A stretch of DNA of 64,000 nucleotides from a virus, in IMG/VR virus record IMGVR_UViG_3300035001_000008, positions 1-64,000 of that record. One strand, given 5' to 3'. Below are positions 35,723 through 43,058 of this stretch, piece after piece; position 1 is the first letter of the stretch; every line of letters starts with the position of its first letter. The notes below the pieces were generated by a model. The model saw only the letters and a list, made by a program, of their open reading frames with translations, made no database searches and had not been told where the DNA came from. Both the position numbers and the translations under genes were made by a program.

Positions 35723-35974
35723 TTAATTCAAGTGTTCATTGGTAGTGATCCTATCAAAATCGGCATCCCTAGTAGATTCTGAATTATAAGCCCATTCAAT
35801 ATCACATCCCTCAAAAACAATAGATGCAATACCATCATTGTCTGGATACCACCTCAATCTTGACTTTTTGATAGAGTTACACAGGCTTAGATTGACAGGG
35901 TTATTAGCTCTAGCATGTCCTCGGTATCTTGTACTTTCTACAGAACACTTAACAAAAAATGGATTAATACTCAT
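35723..35974 (-). CDS. Hypothetical protein
   Basis: 83 residues, mixed charge, with an N-terminal basic half and a DGIASIVFEGCDIEW strand region. Starts 1 nt after the preceding gene stop. Not recognised. Confidence 0.5.
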   Translation of the reverse strand: MSINPFFVKCSVESTRYRGHARANNPVNLSLCNSIKKSRLRWYPDNDGIASIVFEGCDIEWAYNSESTRDADFDRITTNEHLN

Positions 35975-35975
35975 T

Positions 35976-36170
35976 TTACTTTCCTTGATTGGGTGTTTCC
36001 TTCAATTTAGATTGAATTTGTTTAATGACATCATCAGCGCTTACTGAGTTCTCTAGGCGGTAACGTTCAATCTCAGTGTAGTTAATGGTTGCAGTTGGCA
36101 TACGTCTACCTAATGAAACAGCCTCAATGTTACCACTATCTAATTGAATTGACAGTATGGGAATTACCAC
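35976..36170 (-). CDS. Hypothetical protein
   Basis: 64 residues, with a beta N-terminal half and a helical C-terminal half ending in a lysine-rich tail. Its first base is the last base of the upstream gene. Not recognised. Confidence 0.5.
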   Translation of the reverse strand: MVIPILSIQLDSGNIEAVSLGRRMPTATINYTEIERYRLENSVSADDVIKQIQSKLKETPNQGK

Positions 36171-36478
36171 TAGACGGATTTATCTAAATTTGATTCGTAT
36201 AGATGTTGCTGCAATAGATACCCTTTAAGTAACCACAATTGATCCTCGGCATCTTGTCTAGCAACAAAACGACCTACATCAAGATCAAAGTTATTAGGGT
36301 CTATACAAGCGCCTCTACCAGTAACAGCAAACCCGTTAGGTAATTTGTAAGATACAAGTAACTCTTTGCCCCAAAAAATATGCTCTGAGGTTTCAGAGGC
36401 GTCTAGCAAAGCGTTGATGCCTTCTATAGTTACTTTGTTGTCTGGATACCAAACAGAGTAATCTTTAGACATAATCAT
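36170..36478 (-). CDS. Hypothetical protein
   Basis: 102 residues, or 100 from the second Met, which is better spaced from the AAGGA just upstream. Acidic alpha/beta protein without a recognised family, at the head of a run of six tightly packed minus-strand genes ending with the exonuclease. Confidence 0.55.
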   Translation of the reverse strand: MIMSKDYSVWYPDNKVTIEGINALLDASETSEHIFWGKELLVSYKLPNGFAVTGRGACIDPNNFDLDVGRFVARQDAEDQLWLLKGYLLQQHLYESNLDKSV

Positions 36479-36586
36479 CCTTAATTTAAAATATCTACGT
36501 TATAAGACTGGGGTTATAGCTTACCCTTAAATTGGTATCTAGCTTTTACAGTGAATACCCTTTTAGGTGGTATAGGTTCATATTCA

Positions 36587-36763
36587 CTAGGCATACAAAA
36601 CCTCTTGTTGAACAGAGCTAACCAGTACGGACTTAGCAACTACCATCCAAGTTTCTTTTACTTCACTCTGCAAGTCTTCCCATACCGTAGTGTATTGCCC
36701 ATTGAGAGTACACAACCAATAAGCGTTATAAGCTTCACTTGCGATTACTTCAATTGGAGTCAT
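36587..36763 (-). CDS. Small hypothetical protein
   Basis: 58 residues, helical, rich in Trp/Val/Glu (for example YTTVWEDLQSEVKETW). Followed immediately by a second possible 26-codon frame (36512-36592) that overlaps its stop. Codon use and direction match its neighbours; no family recognised. Confidence 0.5.
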   Translation of the reverse strand: MTPIEVIASEAYNAYWLCTLNGQYTTVWEDLQSEVKETWMVVAKSVLVSSVQQEVLYA

Positions 36764-36832
36764 AGGACTAAGTAAATTAGGTAAAAAATAACTTGAAAAT
36801 CTAACAAGACAATATTTGTGAATTGATAGATG

Positions 36833-37114
36833 CTATTCATTCAAAGCAGCCTCAGCAATTTCAACGAAATCAGCAGCAGATATCTGACTTAGAGTTTCAT
36901 ATTCTGAATCAGTTAAAATGCTTCCATTAATCTGCATTGGCTCAACTGCATCAACCCTTTGAATGCTTACTTGTTTGTCGCAAGTACCCAAAGGGTTAAT
37001 TTTCGTATCAGTAATAGTGCAAGAGCCTGAATCGTAATATTCACAGTTGACGCAGACTGAATTAAAGTGTGTTTCAGAATCTACGTTATATCCAAGCTCT
37101 TTTAGAGTTACCAT
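36833..37114 (-). CDS. Cysteine-containing hypothetical protein
   Basis: 93 residues. The N-terminal half has CVNCEYYDSGSC...GTC, four cysteines spaced like a small metal-binding knuckle; the C-terminal half is an acidic helix pair. Preceded by the palindrome at 37120, only 5 nt from its start. Function unknown. Confidence 0.55.
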   Translation of the reverse strand: MVTLKELGYNVDSETHFNSVCVNCEYYDSGSCTITDTKINPLGTCDKQVSIQRVDAVEPMQINGSILTDSEYETLSQISAADFVEIAEAALNE

Positions 37115-37119
37115 TTATG

Positions 37120-37131
37120 TCTAATGTTAGA
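37120..37131. promoter_or_regulatory. Perfect palindrome TCTAATGTTAGA
   Basis: A 12-bp exact palindrome directly before the start of the gene at 37114 and after the endolysin stop on the same strand. Member of the recurrent RTTAGAY family. Function inferred only. Confidence 0.45.
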
Positions 37132-37152
37132 TGAGTCTATTCTAACTAAATA

Positions 37153-37884
37153 CTAAAACCCGTACCGCCAGCGGGCATAATATCCGCGAACATCAGCATG
37201 GGTGAAAACAGATGAGCTTGCTAAGCCCCCTCGATTACCCCACCAAGGATCTAGCTTTGCATATACATCAGCAGGGAGCATACCCTCTACTCTAAAATCA
37301 ACACCAAGCCCCGTCATGTGGGTGCTCTGTGTTGCCCCATTAACCCTACGGTTAGTAGCTGGGTCGCGATACCAGGAATTAATATAAATAGGTCTATCTA
37401 GAAATTCTCTAATATCTTGCATAGCCTTAGCAGATGAAATGATGCCATCTACTACCCTAGCATTGGCAGGGGGTCTATAAGCTTTACCTGAGAAGTGCAA
37501 AGCCTCACCCCAAGTAAAATTACCATTCTGGATAATAGGCTGATTGCTGTAGAACGTACTGCTTTGACCCGGTAGCTTAAAAGCTACTCCAGGGTTCTTT
37601 ACATCAGGCGGTTCATCTTTAGGCTTGTTATTAGGGCTGTACCCTGCTGCATCCTCAACGTGTGGTTTATAAACGTGCCAAGTATTGCGGCCTGTTGGGT
37701 GAATATCTTTAATATTAAATTTAGTAGGGTCAAACGTTACCAATAGGTAATCATCAAGCTCACTATAAGACTGAATCGGGTATGTCCCTGCTTTAATAAA
37801 AGCTTTGTCAGAGTCAGGTAAAACTGAAGCTGCTTTAGTTGAGGTTTTAACCCAAGTAGGTGCCGTGATAGTTAGAGTATGCAT
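37153..37884 (-). CDS. Endolysin, peptidase M15 (D-Ala-D-Ala carboxypeptidase type)
   Basis: 243 residues. An SH3-like N-terminal domain (about 1-75) and a Pro-rich linker precede an M15 catalytic domain. Visible motifs are NFTWGEALHFSG, INSWYRDPATNRRVNGA, and the zinc ligands H189 and D196 (HMTGLGVD) with H229 (FTHAD). This form is common in cyanobacterial genomes and phages and cleaves peptidoglycan cross-links. Next to a holin-like gene, it makes a lysis cassette. No signal peptide is seen, so it needs the holin for release. Confidence 0.9.
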   Translation of the reverse strand: MHTLTITAPTWVKTSTKAASVLPDSDKAFIKAGTYPIQSYSELDDYLLVTFDPTKFNIKDIHPTGRNTWHVYKPHVEDAAGYSPNNKPKDEPPDVKNPGVAFKLPGQSSTFYSNQPIIQNGNFTWGEALHFSGKAYRPPANARVVDGIISSAKAMQDIREFLDRPIYINSWYRDPATNRRVNGATQSTHMTGLGVDFRVEGMLPADVYAKLDPWWGNRGGLASSSVFTHADVRGYYARWRYGF

Positions 37885-38151
37885 TTATTCTTCAGTCCCA
37901 CTTACATTTTCAGATTGAATAGATGCGGCTACTGGAGTGCCTACAATAGCTTCAGTAGCTTTCTTACGTCCCTCGATAGTGCCGTGTAGAGTAATAGCAC
38001 CTGCAAACAAGGCCGCGATTTCAATTTGATTAGGAACTCTGAATTTACCCGTATCAGGATTGTATAGAGCAACTACTGTACTAAGTACAAGTACAACAAA
38101 AGCACCTACAGCATTCTGAACGGTACTTGATTTATAAACTGGCTTAGACAT
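37885..38151 (-). CDS. Holin-like membrane protein
   Basis: 88 residues with two hydrophobic helices (about 11-29 and 42-59), a short connecting turn and a polar C-terminal tail. Small size, topology and direct adjacency to the endolysin support a holin that opens the inner membrane at lysis. Overlaps the upstream gene by 8 nt. Confidence 0.78.
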   Translation of the reverse strand: MSKPVYKSSTVQNAVGAFVVLVLSTVVALYNPDTGKFRVPNQIEIAALFAGAITLHGTIEGRKKATEAIVGTPVAASIQSENVSGTEE

Positions 38152-38575
38152 TTTTAATTACCCTTTTATAGTGCTGATAGGCATCGTAAGAATGCTGACC
38201 TTCAATCTTGAATGTGTTATTGGTAGGAATACCGCTGAATGCTGCAAGCATAGTTAGACCGTATAGAGTCTCATACCCATGTGTAAGTTCTTCAAACTTA
38301 TCGCCATGCTTGAGATAAAGCGCTTCAAGGTAATGTCGTACTCTAGCGGCTTCTACATCGTCTGTAATAGGCCCAACAGATTGAGCGTAAGCATAGACAG
38401 TATCTACAATAGAAACGGTTGCAGGCGCTTCAGGCGTAGGCTCAACCTCTTCTATAGGGCCAATAATAGATTCGATAATCTCTTCAACTACTGGCAAATC
38501 TTCATCATGAATGTCTACGTTCACATTCTCAACAAGTTCTTTGCCAATTAACTCGCTTACTTTTCGTCTGACCAT
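38144..38575 (-). CDS. Hypothetical acidic protein
   Basis: 143 residues from ATG at 38575, one base after the preceding stop; an in-frame GTG four codons upstream would overlap that gene. The first half is Glu/Pro-rich with a flexible look, the second half helical with several Tyr/His. Adjacent to the holin, so a lysis-related role is possible but not shown. Confidence 0.55.
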   Translation of the reverse strand: MVRRKVSELIGKELVENVNVDIHDEDLPVVEEIIESIIGPIEEVEPTPEAPATVSIVDTVYAYAQSVGPITDDVEAARVRHYLEALYLKHGDKFEELTHGYETLYGLTMLAAFSGIPTNNTFKIEGQHSYDAYQHYKRVIKNV

Positions 38576-38588
38576 ATCAAATAGCACT
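38572..38588. repeat. 17-bp direct repeat at a gene junction, copy 1
   Basis: Identical to 38885-38901. It spans the end of one minus-strand gene (codons Ser-Ala-Ile-stop) and the ATG of the next, in the arrangement TGATATG. The second copy lies at the next gene junction, so the whole gene between is bounded by the repeat. Confidence 0.85.
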
Positions 38589-38888
38589 GTGAGGTTTAGT
38601 ATGCAGTTTTTTAAGGGTGTGCCTAACGTTTTGGGTTTCAGCCGGGTTTACAGGAATTGAAAACCAAATGCTAATTACATAGGACAATGCAGTAGAGATT
38701 ACAGCCCAAGTATCAATCAACCTAAACTTAAACCAATAAACTAACCACATCAACGGATAGTAATCAGTTCTGACTATGTAAACTAACTGTCTGCTGTAAT
38801 CGGTTTGCACAACCTTATAAGACACTTGAGCGTTTACACCAAGATCATAAGGTGAAACTAATACACATTGTGATTCAGGTATATCCAT
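38577..38888 (-). CDS. Membrane-associated hypothetical protein
   Basis: 103 residues from ATG at 38888 (a GTG four codons upstream is also open). A hydrophobic, Trp/Tyr-rich region at about 45-80 could span or lie in the membrane; the C-terminus is basic. Not recognised. It is bounded by the two copies of the 17-bp repeat. Confidence 0.55.
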   Translation of the reverse strand: MDIPESQCVLVSPYDLGVNAQVSYKVVQTDYSRQLVYIVRTDYYPLMWLVYWFKFRLIDTWAVISTALSYVISIWFSIPVNPAETQNVRHTLKKLHTKPHSAI

Positions 38889-38901
38889 ATCAAATAGCAC
38901 T
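38885..38901. repeat. 17-bp direct repeat at a gene junction, copy 2
   Basis: Exact match to 38572-38588. Both upstream proteins end in Ser-Ala-Ile and both downstream genes begin with ATG after TGAT. Confidence 0.85.
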
Positions 38902-39117
38902 AGCTTGAGGAATAAGATTCAAATTACGTTCAGGTGTGCCCGCTACCCTACGTCGCCAATAAGTTACACCTGTTACCTCTTTACTTTCAACTACTCCATC
39001 TAACTTAAGTTTACTCAAAATGATTGAAGTAACAGGTCTAATAGTGCCTGAAAGGTTTGTGATTTCATAAATGGATTTCCAATGAAAATTAAGATTGCGG
39101 TAAACTAAATCCTGCAT
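38890..39117 (-). CDS. Small winged-helix-like protein
   Basis: 75 residues from ATG at 39117. A longer frame to 39159 would run through a terminator hairpin, so the shorter start is preferred. The helix-helix-strand pattern (KSIYEITNLSGTIRPVTSIILSKLKLDGVVESKEVTGVTYWRR) fits a winged-helix DNA-binding domain, where the last part would be the wing. Possible regulator; not assigned. Confidence 0.55.
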   Translation of the reverse strand: MQDLVYRNLNFHWKSIYEITNLSGTIRPVTSIILSKLKLDGVVESKEVTGVTYWRRRVAGTPERNLNLIPQASAI

Positions 39118-39121
39118 TAAA

Positions 39122-39145
39122 TAAAAAAGGGTAGACGGGCTACCC
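39122..39145 (-). terminator. Intrinsic terminator on minus strand
   Basis: GGGTAG-CCCGT-CTACCC followed by six T. It lies downstream of the gene at 39176 and before the winged-helix-like gene. A TATAAC-ATTAGA motif sits at 39151-39164 beside it. Confidence 0.7.
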
Positions 39146-39175
39146 CCATTGTATAACATTAGATTGTTTGATTAA

Positions 39176-39799
39176 TTAGAGTAAGTCTAACTGTTTCTGC
39201 ATCTCTGCAATGATTGTAGACATAAACTCTTTTTGACTAGGAGGCATCACTCGATTACCAACATCCTTAGTACCTGGTGAATCCATATCAGGGTAGGCAG
39301 TCTTAACCGCTTGATTGAATACGCAGTCTGCATACTCTAAACATGCTTCCCATGCATTATCAAAACTGAGTGACCATTGGAGGTAATCATTGCGCCATTC
39401 CCAAATGAAGATGTCGCAGAAAAAACTAGGGTCTTTATCCCTGAGTAGGTGCAAGTCCTCTACAGCAGTATCTAACCATTCAAAAGATGCTGATAGGATT
39501 TTGTCTTTATCGTGAATAAGATTCCATGTCTCCGCATTAATAGAGTGAGTCTGCATTGCATACCCAGCAGGTAGACCTTCCACAGCCTCTACTATCTGCC
39601 AATGCCCTAGAGTCTTAAATTCTATATCAATCATCCTTACAGGAGCACCATGCCATGTAACAGGAGTGATATAGAAACAGCTACCTTGTTTAGGCTTACG
39701 CTTAATCGCTTTAGTGTAAGGGATAGCTTCAAACTCACCTGAAGCATTAGCCCGTTGTAAGTCTAACTTATTGAACATATTACTCCTATATTTACTCAT
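39176..39799 (-). CDS. Hypothetical protein
   Basis: 207 residues. Alpha/beta, rich in Trp (for example FIWEWRNDYLQWSLS) with a Pro-rich C-terminal linker and a final helix. The N-terminal part has a CFYITPVTWHGAPV strand pair. No family recognised. First gene of the minus-strand series left of the inverted-repeat element. Confidence 0.55.
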   Translation of the reverse strand: MSKYRSNMFNKLDLQRANASGEFEAIPYTKAIKRKPKQGSCFYITPVTWHGAPVRMIDIEFKTLGHWQIVEAVEGLPAGYAMQTHSINAETWNLIHDKDKILSASFEWLDTAVEDLHLLRDKDPSFFCDIFIWEWRNDYLQWSLSFDNAWEACLEYADCVFNQAVKTAYPDMDSPGTKDVGNRVMPPSQKEFMSTIIAEMQKQLDLL

Positions 39800-39912
39800 C
39801 CATTATACGACATTAAACAAACTCAGCATTTACTTAAAGTGCGGTTGACGGTAGGTAAGCATCACTATAAAAGCTGTCGCAATGTGAGACTTAGTTATCT
39901 AATTAAGTGTAA

Positions 39913-40101
39913 GTATATCAACTTATATCCACATAATTCAATATGTTTATGTATACCCTAGCGCTCACCTTGCTTCGCAGGTCGCTACTATGCCAAGTGG
40001 TTATCTATAAAACCTCAGCTATTGTAGTCAGCCCGCGAAGCAAGGGCTGGCGACCACGTATTTATATACTTAATGAATTATGTGGATATAAGTTGATATA
40101 C
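39913..40101. repeat. 189-bp inverted-repeat element in a 411-bp gene-free gap
   Basis: The ends 39913-39940 and 40074-40101 are perfect 28-bp inverted repeats. Inside, CCTTGCTTCGC (about 39970) and GCGAAGCAAGG (about 40035) are again inverted, as are parts of their surroundings, so nearly the whole element could fold into one long hairpin. No clear target-site duplication flanks it. It could be a MITE-like or palindromic mobile repeat, or an origin/operator region; the rest of the gap (39800-40210) shows only promoter-like AT-rich DNA. Confidence 0.75.
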
Positions 40102-40210
40102 CTAGAGCCTCTATCTAAATGTTTGAATAAAAAAATAGCGCCTCTGTCGTTGCACGTTAGACAGAAAAGCGCTATACTTGATTTAGTAATAATCAACTTA
40201 AGTATAACTC

Positions 40211-41164
40211 ATGAACAGCACGTTAGACAACGTTCCTCTATATTTTCTAGATATTGACCCAGACTGGAAAGACAAAATCGACACATGGGCATCTAATATG
40301 CCTAAGTCTTCCCTACTAGGTGTCATCGGTCTAACTCAGCATTTACTCTACTCACCAGCACACGCCATAGGAGCCTTAAAGAAGGATGTTGTAAGGCTTG
40401 ATGGGTGTTTGCTGTATAGCGTTGAGGAAGATGCCCTAGCAGAGCTAAATCAGCCTAGGTCATTTCAATGTGCATTAACTCACATTCAGAAGCATCTAGT
40501 TAGATACTGGATAGGTGCTACCTCAAATAGAATCACCCTCAGAAAGTACATTGCTAAGCTTTCCGGTCTAGGTGCATTCAGAACTGAGTCAGAATGGCAC
40601 CCAGGCGGCAAACAGCCTATGTTGTTCCATAACCTGAACTTTGATTTACTACTGGGTATTTACGAAAGGCTAGAAAAAGCTTGGTTTGAACGTGGGTTTA
40701 CAGTTCATGCATTCCCTAAGCATCGTGGGTTTGTAGGTAACTTACTGTTTCAAGCATGGACTAAGGTAATCTACGGTGTAGAGAATGCTAAGCCTAACCG
40801 AAGTGGGCAAGGTTCTACATTCGATTATGTATCTAAGGCTAGACACTCTCAGATAGCCTCTGACAAAGATGAGAGAGCTTTTCTAGAGTATTCTGCCCGT
40901 GTAGATGCTGAGCCTAGTAAAAGGTCTATTGAGCCTCCTAAGCCCGTCCTAACGGCTGTATATGAGGCAGCTAAGGCTAAGATTGATTTTGTATTCACTG
41001 ATTGGTTTTATCGCTTTGACTTTAAGCCTAAAAATCCTATCAAAGTTGAAAACCTTGTAACTAACCCTTATAGCCCTGAGCATTCCAGTTTGTATTGTGA
41101 ACCTCCTATGGAAGAATATGACGACGATATGAGAGCTTATGTAGAATCAATTCCTTTTAATTAA
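40211..41164 (+). CDS. Hypothetical protein, possible DNA-binding or replication role
   Basis: 317 residues, helical and basic in the middle with an acidic C-terminal tail. Features include a helix-rich region with CALTHIQKHLVRYWIG and a WHPGGKQPMLFHNLN segment that could be a wing. It lies directly after the long inverted-repeat element, which would suit an initiator protein, but no known initiator motif is visible. A GTTAGAC motif lies upstream (40151) and another occurs within its first codons. Confidence 0.5.
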   Translation: MNSTLDNVPLYFLDIDPDWKDKIDTWASNMPKSSLLGVIGLTQHLLYSPAHAIGALKKDVVRLDGCLLYSVEEDALAELNQPRSFQCALTHIQKHLVRYWIGATSNRITLRKYIAKLSGLGAFRTESEWHPGGKQPMLFHNLNFDLLLGIYERLEKAWFERGFTVHAFPKHRGFVGNLLFQAWTKVIYGVENAKPNRSGQGSTFDYVSKARHSQIASDKDERAFLEYSARVDAEPSKRSIEPPKPVLTAVYEAAKAKIDFVFTDWFYRFDFKPKNPIKVENLVTNPYSPEHSSLYCEPPMEEYDDDMRAYVESIPFN

Positions 41165-41200
41165 TTAAAAACTCAACCTAACTATACAAAGGACTTCAAA

Positions 41201-41980
41201 ATGACTAGAGGCGTTTATACAATTTGTTGCGTTCCAACGGGAAAAGTTTATGTAGGTTCAAGCAAGAATATTGAATCGAGATGGATAAGACATAAACGAG
41301 ACTTAAAAAAGAATAGACATCATTCTAAAAACTTGCAAGATGCATGGAATAAATACTCTGAAACCGATTTTAAGTTTTGTATTGTTGAAGAAGTGATTGA
41401 TGGTAATTTACTAGAGTTTGAATATAGATGGACACGAAAGCTAGACGCTTACAAAATAGGGTTTAATAGTTCACCTTTTATACAAAGACCTACTATTGTT
41501 TATTATCTTGAAGTCACTAAAAACGGCAATACAGTTTATAAAGTAGGTAAGACTCAGCAAAGCATCGAAAAACGCTTTGAAGAAGATACTTGCGAAATTA
41601 AAGTATTGGGTTTAGTGAAAATGGCTAATAAAGCAGATGCTACTTGGTTCATTCAATATATACTCACAAAGTATGAAGAATTTAAGTATGATGGCAGTGA
41701 TTTATTAATTAGCGGAAATACTCAGTTGTTTAGTAAAGATATTTTTAATTTAAGCAGCAAGTTTAGCAATAACCCTGACAACCTAGAATGTATCATCAAG
41801 GAATACATTAAGAAGACTCGCAAAAAACCTAACATTGTAGGTAGGCAACTAAGTGAGTATGAAAAATCCCTCAAACCTAGAGTATGGAGATCTCATATGG
41901 CGGGTTCCCCAAAAGAACTATTAGAGAAATACGGAATTATAGAACTCTGTAGAGATTACAGTGATAGAAAACGTTCTTAA
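41201..41980 (+). CDS. GIY-YIG endonuclease with second, degenerate nuclease-like module
   Basis: 259 residues. N-terminal GIY-YIG domain (about 3-95): GVYTI, KVYVGSS, a conserved Arg in SRWIRHK and a Glu in LLEFEYRW. The second part (about 100-185) is related to the C-terminal module of the two zinc-repeat nucleases (VYYLEV, VYKVGKT, EKRF, KYDG, GNTQLFSKDIF), but the helix Glu and the Glu of GNTE are replaced, so it may be inactive. A basic C-terminus follows (PRVWRSHMAGSPKE). Likely a homing endonuclease. It is 36 bp after the gene at 40211 with AAGGA upstream. Confidence 0.85.
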   Translation: MTRGVYTICCVPTGKVYVGSSKNIESRWIRHKRDLKKNRHHSKNLQDAWNKYSETDFKFCIVEEVIDGNLLEFEYRWTRKLDAYKIGFNSSPFIQRPTIVYYLEVTKNGNTVYKVGKTQQSIEKRFEEDTCEIKVLGLVKMANKADATWFIQYILTKYEEFKYDGSDLLISGNTQLFSKDIFNLSSKFSNNPDNLECIIKEYIKKTRKKPNIVGRQLSEYEKSLKPRVWRSHMAGSPKELLEKYGIIELCRDYSDRKRS

Positions 41981-41983
41981 CTC

Positions 41984-42003
41984 AAAAGCCCCTCTAAAGG
42001 GGC
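41984..42003 (-). terminator. Hairpin, probable terminator
   Basis: GCCCC-TCTAAA-GGGGC. The T-run is on the minus strand (AAAA at 41984-41987 on plus), though the gene it follows is on the plus strand, so it may work weakly in both directions. Confidence 0.4.
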
Positions 42004-42088
42004 GTTAAACTTCACCCTAATTTCATCTAACGCTATATGCTTTTAAGCTTTAGGGGTGTTATAGTAGGAGTAATTAAGAGGAAAGGAA

Positions 42089-42367
42089 ATGTCAACCGTT
42101 AAATTAGAATACCCAAGTGACAACGGCCTGAGTTTGGTAGAATACCGTTTTTATTTAATGGATACTATTTTGTATTTAGATGACTACACTGAATATAATC
42201 GTCCCAGTAAACGGCATTCTTTCAAGTCTGTAAAATCTTATGCCAGGTTGGATAAACGTAGGTCTACTATTGACGTAAGCGAAGTCCCACTTACTGAAGA
42301 AATTAAACAAGATGCCTTAAATGCATATATTTCCAAGCTTCAAGTTAAACTGTGGGATAAAAAGTAA
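42089..42367 (+). CDS. Hypothetical protein
   Basis: 92 residues, basic with a Tyr-rich middle (YLDDYTEYNRPSK). Preceded by a strong GAGGAAAGGA ribosome-binding sequence and a TATAGT box. Shares its last base with the next start. Not recognised. Confidence 0.55.
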   Translation: MSTVKLEYPSDNGLSLVEYRFYLMDTILYLDDYTEYNRPSKRHSFKSVKSYARLDKRRSTIDVSEVPLTEEIKQDALNAYISKLQVKLWDKK

Positions 42368-42552
42368 TGAATAAGACTCACTTGCAAATGGATTTAGATA
42401 TGATCCATGAAAGAGATAGACTTAAAAAGCTAGTTGAGCAGATTAAATATAAATGTGAGTTAGTATCAGGCGACGTTTCACCCGGTATTGTAGATGCTAC
42501 CTATTTAGCTGAGGATATCTTAGAATTGATTAGTAAGACTGAGGTTGAATAA
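42367..42552 (+). CDS. Small helical hypothetical protein
   Basis: 61 residues, a predicted coiled-coil-like helix with heptad-like Leu/Ile spacing. Coupled to the upstream gene by TAATG. Not recognised. Confidence 0.5.
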   Translation: MNKTHLQMDLDMIHERDRLKKLVEQIKYKCELVSGDVSPGIVDATYLAEDILELISKTEVE

Positions 42553-42590
42553 TGGAGTTGGCTAAATCTGTAGGCGGCATAGCAAACATA

Positions 42591-42622
42591 AGCAAGGGAA
42601 CAATTGTTTCCCCTCCCTTGCT
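42591..42622 (+). promoter_or_regulatory. 9-bp hairpin covering the upstream region of the next start codon
   Basis: AGCAAGGGA and TCCCTTGCT pair perfectly across a 14-nt loop and end 9 nt before the ATG at 42632. The AAGGG is inside the stem, so the structure may control translation of the next gene. No T-run follows, so it is not a terminator. Confidence 0.45.
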
Positions 42623-42631
42623 CAATATGCT

Positions 42632-42901
42632 ATGGCTAAAAGCGCTAAGAATAGACATCACGCTAACCGTTTAGTTAAAAACTATACTAAGTTACTCAAG
42701 CAGACTCATCCTAGTATGCTTACTTTTGTAGGGTTTGGTTACAGCTACAATAAAGACCCGTTTGATTGCGGTAATCCTGGCTGTTTTGTTTGCCATCATG
42801 AGCCTACAGGTAAATCTAGCTCAGCCAATAAAAAGAAAGATGCTAATGTAAGTACTGATTCAATTGAGGATTACTATGAACAGTTGGAAGGCAGAGGGTA
42901 A
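42632..42901 (+). CDS. Small basic protein with Cys/His cluster
   Basis: 89 residues. The basic N-terminus (KNRHHANRLVKNYTK) is followed by CGNPGCFVCHH, a compact cluster likely to hold a metal. Similar short KNRHH...CGNP proteins are common in phages and bacteria without a known role. Confidence 0.6.
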   Translation: MAKSAKNRHHANRLVKNYTKLLKQTHPSMLTFVGFGYSYNKDPFDCGNPGCFVCHHEPTGKSSSANKKKDANVSTDSIEDYYEQLEGRG

Positions 42902-43058
42902 ACCACAGGTTAAGCCTAAAAAGCGGCTTAAAAAACTAAAGCAGTGGAATAAGGCTAATAAACAATTAGCCGCTAAACTAAAGACTGGACTCAACCAAGG
43001 CCCACAAGGGTCTTTTTATTTGTACTCTAACTTAGCCAATTGCTTAAGTTCACTCTGA
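42876..43058 (+). CDS. Doubtful small lysine-rich protein
   Basis: 60 residues from ATG at 42876. The start overlaps the end of the previous gene in another frame. Lys-rich for about 40 residues; the last third runs through a terminator hairpin and into the antisense of the portal gene, which argues against the full length. Confidence 0.3.
   Translation: MNSWKAEGKPQVKPKKRLKKLKQWNKANKQLAAKLKTGLNQGPQGSFYLYSNLANCLSSL
42998..43018 (+). terminator. Intrinsic terminator between convergent transcripts
   Basis: AAGGCCC-ACAA-GGGTCTT (one G-U pair) followed by TTTTT. It ends the plus-strand run that began at 40211 and abuts the portal gene stop on the other strand. Confidence 0.65.

Noticed and set aside
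39118-39159. ATG at 39159 as the start of the winged-helix-like gene
   Set aside because: The first codons would be encoded by a terminator stem and its T-run; the ATG at 39117 directly follows the T-run.
42552-42674. 40-codon frame starting with ATG at 42552
   Set aside because: It runs through the perfect hairpin at 42591 and overlaps the start of the better-supported gene at 42632.
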